64,000 bases of DNA from the NCBI RefSeq assembly GCF_028502605.1, contig NC_079233.1, positions 6,944,001-7,008,000 on the forward strand, written 5' to 3'. A model generated the notes under the pieces. The model was not told the origin of the DNA and searched no databases. It saw only the letters and a list, made by a program, of their open reading frames with translations. Both the position numbers and the translations under genes were made by a program. This document shows, piece by piece, positions 55,225 through 64,000 of the stretch. Each line of letters opens with the position of its first letter. Within the stretch, counting starts at the first letter, position 1. The DNA comes from Trichoderma breve. Its lineage: Eukaryota > Ascomycota > Sordariomycetes > Hypocreales > Hypocreaceae.

Positions 55225-55966
55225 TGAAACGTCATTTGCATATCGTCCGGGTGCGGCGTCATGTAAAAGACAGTGAGCCTTAGCAAATCAAGTATAGACA
55301 TATTACATATTACACAAACCGCTTTTTCTTCATTATTGGCCGAATTGGAAATTGCTGAGAGATCGCCACCAGTGTTGCTGGCCTGGATTGTGCGTCTGAG
55401 GGCGCAATGCTCCTGGCCGCTTGTCATCACGGTAGCGACGTCAAGACAACTGTATGATTTGTATAGACAGCGGCATGATAGATAGTGTGATGAAAGAGTC
55501 GTTTCCGCAACGACAATGTTAGCAAATTAATATTTACGAGTAACACCAGATCTTCTACTAGCTTTATATGTTGAGATACGCGCTAACACTCGATGCAAGC
55601 CCAAGAGAAATTGTTCCGGTCCCATTTATTCTTGTTATGCGTATCGTTGCTACGCTCACATCTAATCCAACAACTTCCCATACGGACCGTCCTATTGGCC
55701 CACCAAGTGTACATATCTAAGAACAATAATAATGCCCAATTCTCTTTTAGGGAGATACGGCAACAGATACACACTATATCTGACTGAAAAGGGAAGATAG
55801 ACCAGATAGCACCTCTGGCCCATGCACGCATAATACAGGGTGCTGTTGTATCAATCACGGCGGCGACCATGTCGATGTTCTCTTCGCTCGTATCGCCTAT
55901 ACGTCTCTTTAGTAAACCGTCGTATCATCCTAAGGTGAGATGCGAGTCGACAAGATGAGAAAGGGG
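55225..55966. other. Intergenic, 742 bases
   Basis: Convergent 3' ends; no gene recognised. The antisense frames at 55155-55430 and 55583-55870 lack family features. Confidence 0.55.
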
Positions 55967-56526
55967 TCACTTCTCATAACTAGAGAGCAGAAATCGGGAT
56001 ATCAAGGAGATGATGCAAAACGACGTACTTGTAGGCATGTTCGAGCATATTCGCGCCGATAGCACCCGCTGCCGCACCACCAATGGCGCCAAGCAACCCA
56101 CCACCAGATTTCTTGGCCGCAAAAGCTCCGATGCCACCACCAACGACAGTAGCGCCAAGACCTCGCTCGCCATTGGCCTCCTCGGAACCTGGAGCCGTGC
56201 CAAGAGGGAATTGCTGCGTGAATGGAACGTTGTGATCCCTATTTTGGTCGTATTGGGGCTGGCCATTTAGATTGGCGGGTGGACAATTGTTAGCATCGTA
56301 GCCCTGGAAAGGCGGAGCTTGGCTCAGCTGCTATTGAGTGGTGGTTGATAAAACATTTCAAATAAGTGTCATAATCACACATTGGAACACAAACCTGCTG
56401 AGGAGTGCTACCTTGCTGTGGGTAGTTTCCATTCATGTTATATTGCTGTTGACCATAGTACTGAGGTGGTTGCGACGTATTACCATCGCTGCTAGGGGCG
56501 CTGTTGTAGTATTCTTGTGCTGACAT
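55967..56526 (-). CDS. Gln/Tyr-rich protein with glycine-zipper membrane segment, three exons
   Basis: Minus-strand exons 56395-56526, 56029-56330 and a 13-base last exon 55967-55979 (NYEK after the join) give 148 residues. Introns are 64 and 49 nt. The N-terminal half is low-complexity (PPQYYGQQQYNMNGNYPQQG). The second half has a glycine zipper, LGATVVGGGIGAFAAKKSG then GLLGAIGGAAAGAIGANML, of the glycine-zipper 2TM type that inserts in membranes. Similar small fungal proteins are poorly characterised. The tiny last exon makes the C-terminus less certain; if the last intron is retained, a short different tail would follow. Confidence 0.8.
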
Positions 56527-58354
56527 GATGATACTGGGATAGGCCCGGGTGCAAGGGACAGAAATCAGTCGAATGACCTGACCGAAAGAAGTAAAATGAT
56601 TTGAAAAAAAAAAACGACTTGATGGGAGGGGAGGGAAAGAGAGAAAGAAAGGAATTCATTAACTACAGGTGACTTTATTTATATTTTTCTATTTGTTCTA
56701 TCAGAACGATCGCTTGTCTGTAGTATAATGCGTCGCTGCTGGTCGTTCTCGTTCTCGTTTGGGTGGAGGAGTCTGAGATTGGTTGCCTGATGGGATCTGA
56801 CAGGCAAGCGACCAATGATTCAAACAGATCTAAGATGGTCATCGTTATGTAGCGGCGTTGAAACCGATACGTATTAAGCTACACTGTCGATCGCACCTTT
56901 TTATGCATTAGTAGTTTGATCAATTACCCTTTTCATCGCGCAAATCAAAATGCCGCTTTGACAAGCATGCTAAGCGAATAGTTTGGTTAATAATCTCGCA
57001 TCATTTTTTAAATAAAGCCCTCCTCAGTTCTCATGTTTGCTGGAAGTCATTTCCCATTGTCATCCTAGTTGTTCACAATGCACCGTTCATTGTCGTATAC
57101 GATATGAAACTCCTCGTTGCATTGTAACAGTTTAACTGTGCTGCAATATTGTCTGTGTCACACACAAACCAGGGGAAAAGAAAAATGCCGTTCACAGACA
57201 CTGCAATAGGGTAAGCAGTATACAGACTTCCCTGCTACACGGCACGATACAGGTCATGTCTAATCACGCAATGCCAGCTAATATTACAGCCTGCGCTCAA
57301 AGTGCCATTGGGAGGTCCTCATATCATACAAGTCTTGTTGATATCAACTTTCGGTTAGCTCATTTGCCTTCAAATACCTATGCACTCCACGAAGTACCCA
57401 GTGAGGGAAAGCGCTGGGCCACGTGTATTTCCCAATCCATCCTATCTACATCTCATTAGCCTACTTAGGCTATGAGATAGATGTCGCATTCTATTATTCC
57501 TTCACGGCATGGAATATTCGGCCTATCTCGGGAGCAATTAGTTAACTACTAGCAAATTATTGGCATGTATTCCTCAAGATCAATCCGAAATGGGTAGGAT
57601 ACGGCAATATGAACCTGCCGTTTTAAGAAGCTGCGACGCATATAAGTAGAAGGCCAAACATGGGTATTAAACATTAAAGGTAGACTTTTTCCACCAATAC
57701 CACCAACAGAAAATGGAGCGACTATAACATAGAAGGCAAGAAATGCGAGACGTATTCTAAAGCACGGACAAGTCAATTAGGAATACTATAAATATGCATA
57801 TATTAATTAGGCATTTAGAGTTAAAGCATTAATTGTTCAATGAAAGTTACGGTATGGAAAGCTGAACTTACTCACTTACTCTAGCGTCCGTATTCCAATC
57901 CGACACAGCTACCTAATCACCGTGAGAACATAAGAATAGTACAATTGTATTTTATTAACAATTCCATGTCGTTCCCTTATTCATCGCCTGTTATCGCCTG
58001 TTATCACCTGTTTACGGATGTTTTAGAATCCATTGGTGGTAAATTGATCCTGACATCACTTGCTTCAATAAACCGTTTTTGGTAGCTAGCACTAAACAAG
58101 AAGCTGGAACGTGAGAATATTGTCAATTCTCTCCATTCGGTTATTCCTTGCTGGAAGCCAAGAAATGCTGCAGGAAAACATACCACTTATCTCGGGAATA
58201 TTATTTCATCGGCCGTCTATATATTGATGCTCCGTCTATATATTGATGTCCATCTCCCGACATCATTATTGTTCAGTCCATCTTCACTCTATAGGCCTCT
58301 GAATCACTCGATTATACTACCAAGCCAAAATCCTTACACGACACAGCCTCACCC
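56527..58354. other. 1.8-kb intergenic region
   Basis: No supported gene. Short repeats: TATCGCCTGT twice, then TATCACCTGT, at about 57981-58012, and a 17-base duplicated element at 58213-58248 in the PL20 promoter. Confidence 0.55.
58213..58248 (+). repeat. Duplicated TATATATT-containing element in PL20 promoter
   Basis: CCGTCTATATATTGATG occurs at 58213-58229 and again at 58232-58248, 19 bases apart, 107-142 bases before the lyase ATG. Each copy holds a TATATAT core, so the promoter may have two TATA boxes. Confidence 0.7.
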
Positions 58355-59134
58355 ATGAGTCTTATCAAATCGCTCGCCGTCGCTCTCGCGGCCTTGCCCC
58401 TCGGCTTCGCAACGCAAACTTTCCAGAATAGCGGCACCAAAGCTGGATTCGACTATGTCCTCACAGAGAACAAGGGCCAAGTCCTTGAGGTGTCTGACAT
58501 CACATACAAAGGCTCCTCGGCTCTCCTGATGCAACAAACCTTTACACCAGGCTACACAGGCCGATATCACTCTGAGGTTTATCACAACCAGGGATATAAG
58601 CGTGGTGATGAGCTGTTCTACGGCTTCATGTTCCGATTATCTTCAGCTTGGGAGTTTGATCAGCAATCATACAACATTGCTCAGTTCATTGCTGATCGAC
58701 CTGGCGCTGGCTGTGAAGACGATGATTGGATGCCCTCATCGCTCATTTGGATCGAGGGCAACCAGCTCAACTCTCGAATTGTCAGCGGCAACTACAAACA
58801 GCCAGATTGCAGCCGCAGTTTCACCGGCACGGGAAATATTGCGACAGTATCCGCCGGCGTGTGGCACAAGGTCATCATCCAAGCCAAGTGGGCTAGCGAC
58901 AGCTCAGGTTACTACAAGATGTGGTTCGATGGCAATAAGGTCTACGAGCACTACAATATTGCTACAACCACAAATGACGACTACGAGTTTGCATTCCGTG
59001 TCGGCCTTTACGCCAACGGCTGGCACGACAACAACCACCAGATGGTTGGTAACCAGGGATTCCGCCAAATCTGGTATGACGAGGTTGCTGTTGGCACCAC
59101 TTTTAAGGATGTGGACCCCGATCAGTACGAGTAA
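58355..59134 (+). CDS. Secreted glucuronan lyase, polysaccharide lyase family 20
   Basis: Cleaves beta-1,4-polyglucuronate by beta-elimination outside the cell. Single exon, 259 residues, near the size I recall for T. reesei glucuronan lyase. Signal peptide MSLIKSLAVALAALPLGFA, mature N-terminus TQTFQNSGTKAGFDYVL. The beta-jelly-roll shows SALLMQQTFTPGYTGRYHSE, RGDELFYGFMFRLSS, SYNIAQFIADRPG and the C-terminal RQIWYDEVAVGTTF. Met 58355 is preceded by a C-rich leader (TCACCC). Together with cip2 and the GH30 gene this makes three uronic-acid-related enzymes within about 12 kb. Upstream lies the duplicated TATA element. High confidence on family, from memory of the T. reesei enzyme. Confidence 0.93.
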   Translation: MSLIKSLAVALAALPLGFATQTFQNSGTKAGFDYVLTENKGQVLEVSDITYKGSSALLMQQTFTPGYTGRYHSEVYHNQGYKRGDELFYGFMFRLSSAWEFDQQSYNIAQFIADRPGAGCEDDDWMPSSLIWIEGNQLNSRIVSGNYKQPDCSRSFTGTGNIATVSAGVWHKVIIQAKWASDSSGYYKMWFDGNKVYEHYNIATTTNDDYEFAFRVGLYANGWHDNNHQMVGNQGFRQIWYDEVAVGTTFKDVDPDQYE

Positions 59135-60155
59135 GAGAATGATTACTCGGGTCTGGGGGTCATCAACAGGCGACAGAGGGTGACATTTATGAAGCCTCTT
59201 CTTTTTAGTTGCTAATGGTTTCCACAACGTCAATGTCTTCCATTCTAAGTATAATCATTTTTGATAGTTTCCATAGGCTTGACACTATGGATTTAGTACA
59301 TACAAGTCAATTCATAAATATCTTACATATAGTGCACTTTTCACGATGAATGATGATATTATGTCATGCCCTGTAGAGATCATATTTCCATGGCATTTGC
59401 ATAAGAATGCAGCTTGATAGCCTTGTATCCCAACTTATACTTTCCGAATTTGTTTAAGCGGCAAGAGATCGCCGGTGCTTACGGAGGTGATGGGACTCCT
59501 CATGTTGGATATTTAACTTGTGAAGCACCTTAAGTAGGTAGGAACTGCTTACTTCAAACGACTGTCTCCAGATTATAAGATGACCCAGATTTTGAAGAAA
59601 ACCCGGTACCAAAAGAGTCTCTTAGAGCAATTTTATAGTAGTTATTGTAAAGTGGCGGTAAATATACATATGTAAAGAGACACTCATGAGCCACAGAGAG
59701 TAGCTCATGATGCTGTGCCTATGCAGGCACTACTGTGAGCGCTAGCAGTTGATCATCCCGCGTTTACTCCATACTTGGTAGGCAAAAAGATAGAAATCTG
59801 GAACCTATTTACCTCAGATCATGCAAGAAAAACATGTCTTTCGGTATATTCCCACTTTCTCATCTGCTGTAAATAATAATCTCCGTTGGACTTTCACAGT
59901 AATAAATCCACTATAAAATCAGGGCCTTGGCCGTAGAAGTGATAGTCACGTAACCCCCATCTCATCTGGTGGGAAAACTGGGCCTACCCCAGGAAATTGT
60001 TTCTGCCCACTAAGGTAAGTGCCACAGCACGTGCTTCATGGCCTTATCTCATTCAGCCTCACGCCTCATCTTATGGATGATAACAATGGTTCATATCGAA
60101 AGGGATTGCCGGTAAAAGGCCTCATACGTGGTTGACACATGAATGTCATTCTATA
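59135..60155. other. Intergenic, 1.0 kb
   Basis: Promoter of the following Zn2Cys6 gene and 3' end of PL20; no gene or repeat recognised. Confidence 0.55.
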
Positions 60156-62180
60156 ATGGACTCAATCACCATCGTTGAAGATGACGCAGCACGAATACGG
60201 TCGCGCTCTGGTTTGTATCCCGCCTCACAGTGCACCAATCATCCAACGTAGTCAAGAGATATGCCTAACAGCCGCCCCCAGGATGCCACACATGCCGTTT
60301 ACGAAAAGTACGATGCAAAGCCCGTTCTGGATCTTTGGAGGATGCTCGGAAACACGCTTTCGCGTGCTCTAATTGCAACCGGCTAGGGCTTAGCTGCCGG
60401 TGGCAGCCTCCGGCTCCGGGAGAGAGGTTCTCTCCTCCGCCAAAGAGGAGACATATGATCGGACGGCGTGTCTCGCGTCGTGCAGAAGAAGACAAGCCTT
60501 GTTCGCCATCTCTATCTACACAATTCCTGAAAGATGCTGCTTCCCCCCATACTGTGGAAAACGATGATAGTCTCTCTGTCTTCAAAGAGCAAACAGACCA
60601 GACTGGAACTCCTCTGTCAGACCAGAGCATTAATGCCTCGAGCCAGCCACAGAGTGACCCCTTTGAGCTACTTGCTGGCACTCAGTTTTATTTCGACAAC
60701 GATCTGGATTACAAATCTCTGGAACTAGATCTCTCCGGTGAAGGTCTGGATCTCATTCCCTTGCCAGCTGTTCCTCCCTCTGTGTTGCATAGGTCAAACG
60801 ATTCGCAACCATTCATCATGAATGATGCGTTTTCTTTAGAGGGAATTGGCAATGACGTTTGGCAATCTGGAGAACTACCAACAGATTCAGAAGAGCCAAT
60901 GCTCCATGCTGCAAAGATCAGAGGCCCCTCGGTGAACGAAGATAACAGGCAGTTGATCCAGCATTACTTGGAGGTCATGAAAGGATATGCAAAAGTGGAC
61001 GATCGTTCCAAAGACACAAATAACCTCTTCATATCGGCCTTTTCAAAATCTTTATCCTTTCCACCATTATTTTATGCCATTTTGTCATTCTCAGCTTCTC
61101 ATCTCTCTATGGAGACTCCTACCTACTGCGACCAAGCAAAGGTTTACGACCGTCTAGCACAAGAGTCGTTCAACCAGTTCAGACACGATGAGAGTAGCAC
61201 TATGGACGGGTTGCTCTCAGCTCTTTTTGTCAGAGTCAAACAAATACATGTGACAGCAGGCAGTATCGACACTTTTTTCGAGCTCATTACCGCTGCCATT
61301 GACATTGTTCGCACCGAAGAAGTTGAAAAGGCGCTTGCAGATTCATCTAGTCTAATCAGACGTATTGTCATACGCCTTGCTATCCTGGATGCGCGAGCAT
61401 CCCACTACGGGCTAGGTGGCGGGCAGCTCGTCCAGCATCTCCAGAATATCCCCACAGCATCCTCTATTTTTGGAGGAGAGATTGGACAAACTGCAATAGT
61501 CGGTGATGTGAGCAGCCTCCTTCGAGCCGATTCTTTCCGCATGCATGTCGCAAAGCTTGATATGAGGATACAAGAACAGCTCAGAAATGAGTTTGCATCT
61601 CTTACTCCAGTACGAACAGAAGAGATCAGATCATTATACAAGTCTATCCAGCATCAGGCCGATCTATGGGAAGCAGAAATCGTAGAGGATAGCAAAGAAG
61701 ACGATATGGAAGACGTAGTTGAGGAGGAACAGCTCAGCTCTGCCACATATGGTCGATTCACCGTCTTATCAGCTCTACACTCGGCTCTGCTATATCTCTA
61801 TACGGTATACGTGAGTACTTTCCCTTTTGCCTTGTGAGTGCGAGAGTAAGGTTAACATCATCTAGCCGCTGCCATCGTTTGATCCCGAAGCCTCCGTTTC
61901 TAGGATACTTCACTACCATCTTAGGATACGATACGATCCGTCGAGAAGTAATTCTCCTTCTTCGATACTGCCATCTTCGTTGTTCCTTGCCGGGATTTGT
62001 ACCAGTGACTCGATTCGCCGAGATTGGGTGATTGAACGTTTTCGGCAGGGTGAAGCTTGGGGTGTCTATATTCGAAAAGCAAGAGAACTTCTTCAAGCAA
62101 TTGTTAAGGTACGCAAAAAGGGAGGCAATGCTGATGTTCGCAGCGTGATGGACCAAGTAACTGGGAGGTTTATCATTTGA
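60156..62180 (+). CDS. Zn2Cys6 transcription factor (fungal_trans_2 type), three exons
   Basis: Exons 60156-60210, 60282-61810 and 61866-62180 join to 632 residues (introns 71 and 55 nt). The first exon encodes only 18 residues (MDSITIVEDDAARIRSRS), then GCHTCRLRKVRC opens exon 2. The zinc cluster is C-x2-C-x6-C-x16-C-x2-C-x6-C: C-x2-C in GCHTC, C in KVRC, then CSNC and LSC. The 16-residue middle loop is long but within the known range. The frame that seems to start at 60335 is missing the first half of the cluster. The middle homology region (SLSFPPLFYAILSFSASHLS, IRRIVIRLAILDARASHYG) and tail LAGICTSDSIRRDWVIERF fit fungal_trans_2 regulators. It may control neighbours, but the target is unknown. 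Confidence 0.9.
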
Positions 62181-62834
62181 CCTAATGGTTAGGTATATTT
62201 CATTTGGCCACGTAATACAATAATATGCCTCATTTGTCGGCCACTTTGCAAGAAATGTACTAGCTGAAAAGTACTACAGCACTGCTCACTATTAGAGGTA
62301 GCCTTCGAAAAGCTCAAGGCTGCACCATTTCTCAAATAATCGAAGGGGCAGGCCTCATTCTTCCTGCGCCCTCTTCATTTCATCCATAGAAGGAGTTATG
62401 TAGACTATGTCGATAAGTTGAAGGCGAATAAACTTCATATATGACAGAAACATCCTCATATAATGGCTCTAGCAGTAAATTTCTATCTGCCGGACGTATT
62501 GTTTCATCAGTCCAGTTTATATGAGTGAAAACTAACAAGGTCAGTCTCCAACGGGTAATACTAAAAAGACTTCGCGCAATTTCCAAACGACAGACGCAGT
62601 CGATAGTAGTAGGTTCATACCCACTCAATCATAAGATACTATGAACTCAAGGTTGAACCCCGCGCTGCTAGTTGACACCTTGTGGCGACAAGAGTATAAC
62701 ATTTCACCGCGTAAACAACGAGCTGCGTTTCACCTTGACCGAAATACAGATCAAATTTTTATATGCACAAATAAATTTCACTGTCTTCCTCCACATGGCT
62801 CAGAAGCTATCTCAACGGGTACAGATTGACAGCA
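62181..62834. other. Intergenic, 654 bases
   Basis: Convergent 3' ends of the regulator and the transporter; no gene recognised. Confidence 0.55.
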
Positions 62835-64000
62835 TTACAACGTGTACCTGAATGTCTGCCACCGCTCAAAGTCTGTCTTGTCGCTGAAGTCTGTTCTGAG
62901 GACCTCATCCGTGCCACCTCCTTCTCTGGCCAGCTTCTGATCTCGTCGGTTATTTTCATGTCTGTACCAGAGGTACTGTAAAATCGGGATAATGATCATC
63001 AAAGCATAACAGCCCACTATTTACAAAGATTAGAAAAAGGTTTAGACGCCATATTTGTGGAAGATAACATACTGAGCATTCTGAAGGCCAAGTCATATAC
63101 CGGTGCCTGACTATCAAGGAAGAATTCTAAAATGCATGTAAGACACTGATCATATTCATTGTACCTCTGGAGTACTTACGAGGACCTGCAATGAGTCCCG
63201 CAGCCCATCCTGCGAAGATGATACCAGACGCAGTCGACTTCTTCGTGTTTCCCGCATAGTTGGAGGCCATTAATCCGGTGCTGAGCGTAAAAGACATTGT
63301 GTGCCTGTTTCAACGTTATTTTATGTAACTGTGTATCACGCGACGTGATACTGACGTGAAAGTAAGATAATATCCTGCAAGACGGCCAGCTCGGTTGCTT
63401 TCGGGGAGCGAATGAAGCAGATAAGCGCCGATTAAGGGTGGTATGGACGCTACGATGGAAAGTAGAAGCCGAATATTGTTTCGATGAGATGCTATATAGG
63501 AGAAACCGAGGAATGTACTAAGCTGAATTACTGCAGCCGGACACGCGGAAATAACCGTCGTTTGCAAAGCTGTAAAGCCAAAGCCTTGGACAATCTGGCT
63601 CGAAAACTACGATAATTATTAGTGTCAAATAGCTCAAATATTTGAAGGGAGATGCTTACTTGACTAGCAAATGTTGAAGGCATCGTGTTGCCACTGTACG
63701 GAGAATCGTCAGCACAGTCTCTGAAGCACGATAGCACGATACATGTAGCTTACACTGCGGTTACAAAGAAGAAGATGGTTTGAGGGTCTCTCAACGCTTC
63801 CCAGAACTGAGACCACTTCCAATGATTATCAGTGGAGACAGTCTGGTTCTCTCTCACTCTGTCCCTTGCGACCTCTCTCTCGCGAGGGGTGAGCCATCTC
63901 GCATTGGAGTAGTTGTCGGGCATAAGATATGCAAGAATAAGCGCAAATACAAAACTGAAAGATCCAAAGAAGAGGAAGAAGATCTTCCATGTGGCAATCG
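62835..64000 (-). CDS. Allantoate permease-type (Dal5 family) MFS transporter, partial
   Basis: C-terminal part of a 12-helix anion:cation symporter; the 5' end is outside the window. Visible minus-strand exons are 63754-64000, 63660-63693, 63356-63606, 63180-63304, 63073-63126 and 62835-63016, about 297 residues, joined by five introns (about 51-60 nt). The frame starts ATWKIFFLFFGSFSFVFALI, then the family motif PDNYSNARWLTPRERE in the central loop (P-x-x-x-x-x-A-x-W-L-T-x-x-E-R), FSSQIVQGFGFTALQTTV, STASGIIFAGWAAGLIAG and the final helix YALMIIIPILQYLWYRHEN followed by RRDQKLAREGG. Dal5-like proteins carry allantoate, ureidosuccinate, nicotinate or other organic acids. It is convergent with the Zn2Cys6 gene; a nitrogen-compound import role is inference. 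Confidence 0.9.

Noticed and set aside
55155..55430. Antisense ORF at the 3' end of the 111-residue protein gene
   Set aside because: It overlaps a better supported gene and has no conserved features.
1..64000. CRISPR arrays, rRNA genes, insertion sequences or bacterial operons
   Set aside because: The introns, signal peptides and gene families show a fungal nuclear genome, and no such arrays or transposase motifs were seen.

Overview
The window is nuclear DNA from a filamentous ascomycete, most likely a Trichoderma (Hypocreales). Genes carry short introns (about 50-125 nt) with GT...AG ends and CTAAC/CTRAY-like branch sites. Three secreted enzymes match proteins known from Trichoderma reesei: a CBM1-CE15 glucuronoyl esterase of exactly the length I recall for Cip2, a GH30 subfamily 7 type xylanase, and a PL20 glucuronan lyase. 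The species cannot be fixed from sequence alone. All exon joins were worked out by hand from reading frame and splice signals.

Layout. 0-3.5 kb is a housekeeping edge: phosphomannose isomerase (5' end cut by the window) and cytosolic aspartyl-tRNA synthetase. 3.6-12.7 kb holds an SDR oxidoreductase, a two-exon membrane protein, a CorA-like channel-type protein, and a nitrilase/NmrA-like reductase pair that diverge from one promoter. 13-24.7 kb holds a seven-exon carbonic anhydrase not visible as a long ORF, two Rid-family proteins (one cytosolic, one with a signal peptide), a HET-domain protein, a secreted serine beta-lactamase-like protein, an alpha/beta hydrolase and an HD-domain cyanamide-hydratase-like protein. 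25-38.8 kb holds a secreted FAD oxidoreductase, a Zn2Cys6 regulator divergent from an isochorismatase-like hydrolase, a second regulator lacking a zinc cluster, and a ketoreductase. 39.5-46.6 kb holds two hemerythrin-domain paralogues flanking a nonsense-interrupted APH-type kinase and a small secreted protein. 46.8-59.1 kb is a carbohydrate block: cip2 and the GH30 xylanase transcribed head-to-head, two or three conserved small or unknown proteins, then the PL20 lyase. 60-64 kb holds a Zn2Cys6 regulator and the 3' part of a Dal5/allantoate-permease-type MFS transporter.

How the genes may work together. The clearest functional link is the 46.8-59.1 kb block. The CE15 esterase cuts lignin esters of 4-O-methylglucuronic acid, the GH30-7 enzyme cleaves xylan next to that same side group, and PL20 degrades polyglucuronate, so all three act on uronic-acid polymers. 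A looser set in 10-32 kb (nitrilase, carbonic anhydrase, Rid proteins, HD/cyanamide-hydratase-like protein, isochorismatase-like hydrolase, local regulator) suggests small-molecule nitrogen metabolism or detoxification; that is inference only. No transposase, CRISPR array, rRNA or convincing tRNA gene was seen. Repeats are limited to short promoter arrays, one 135-bp direct repeat and a coding microrepeat.
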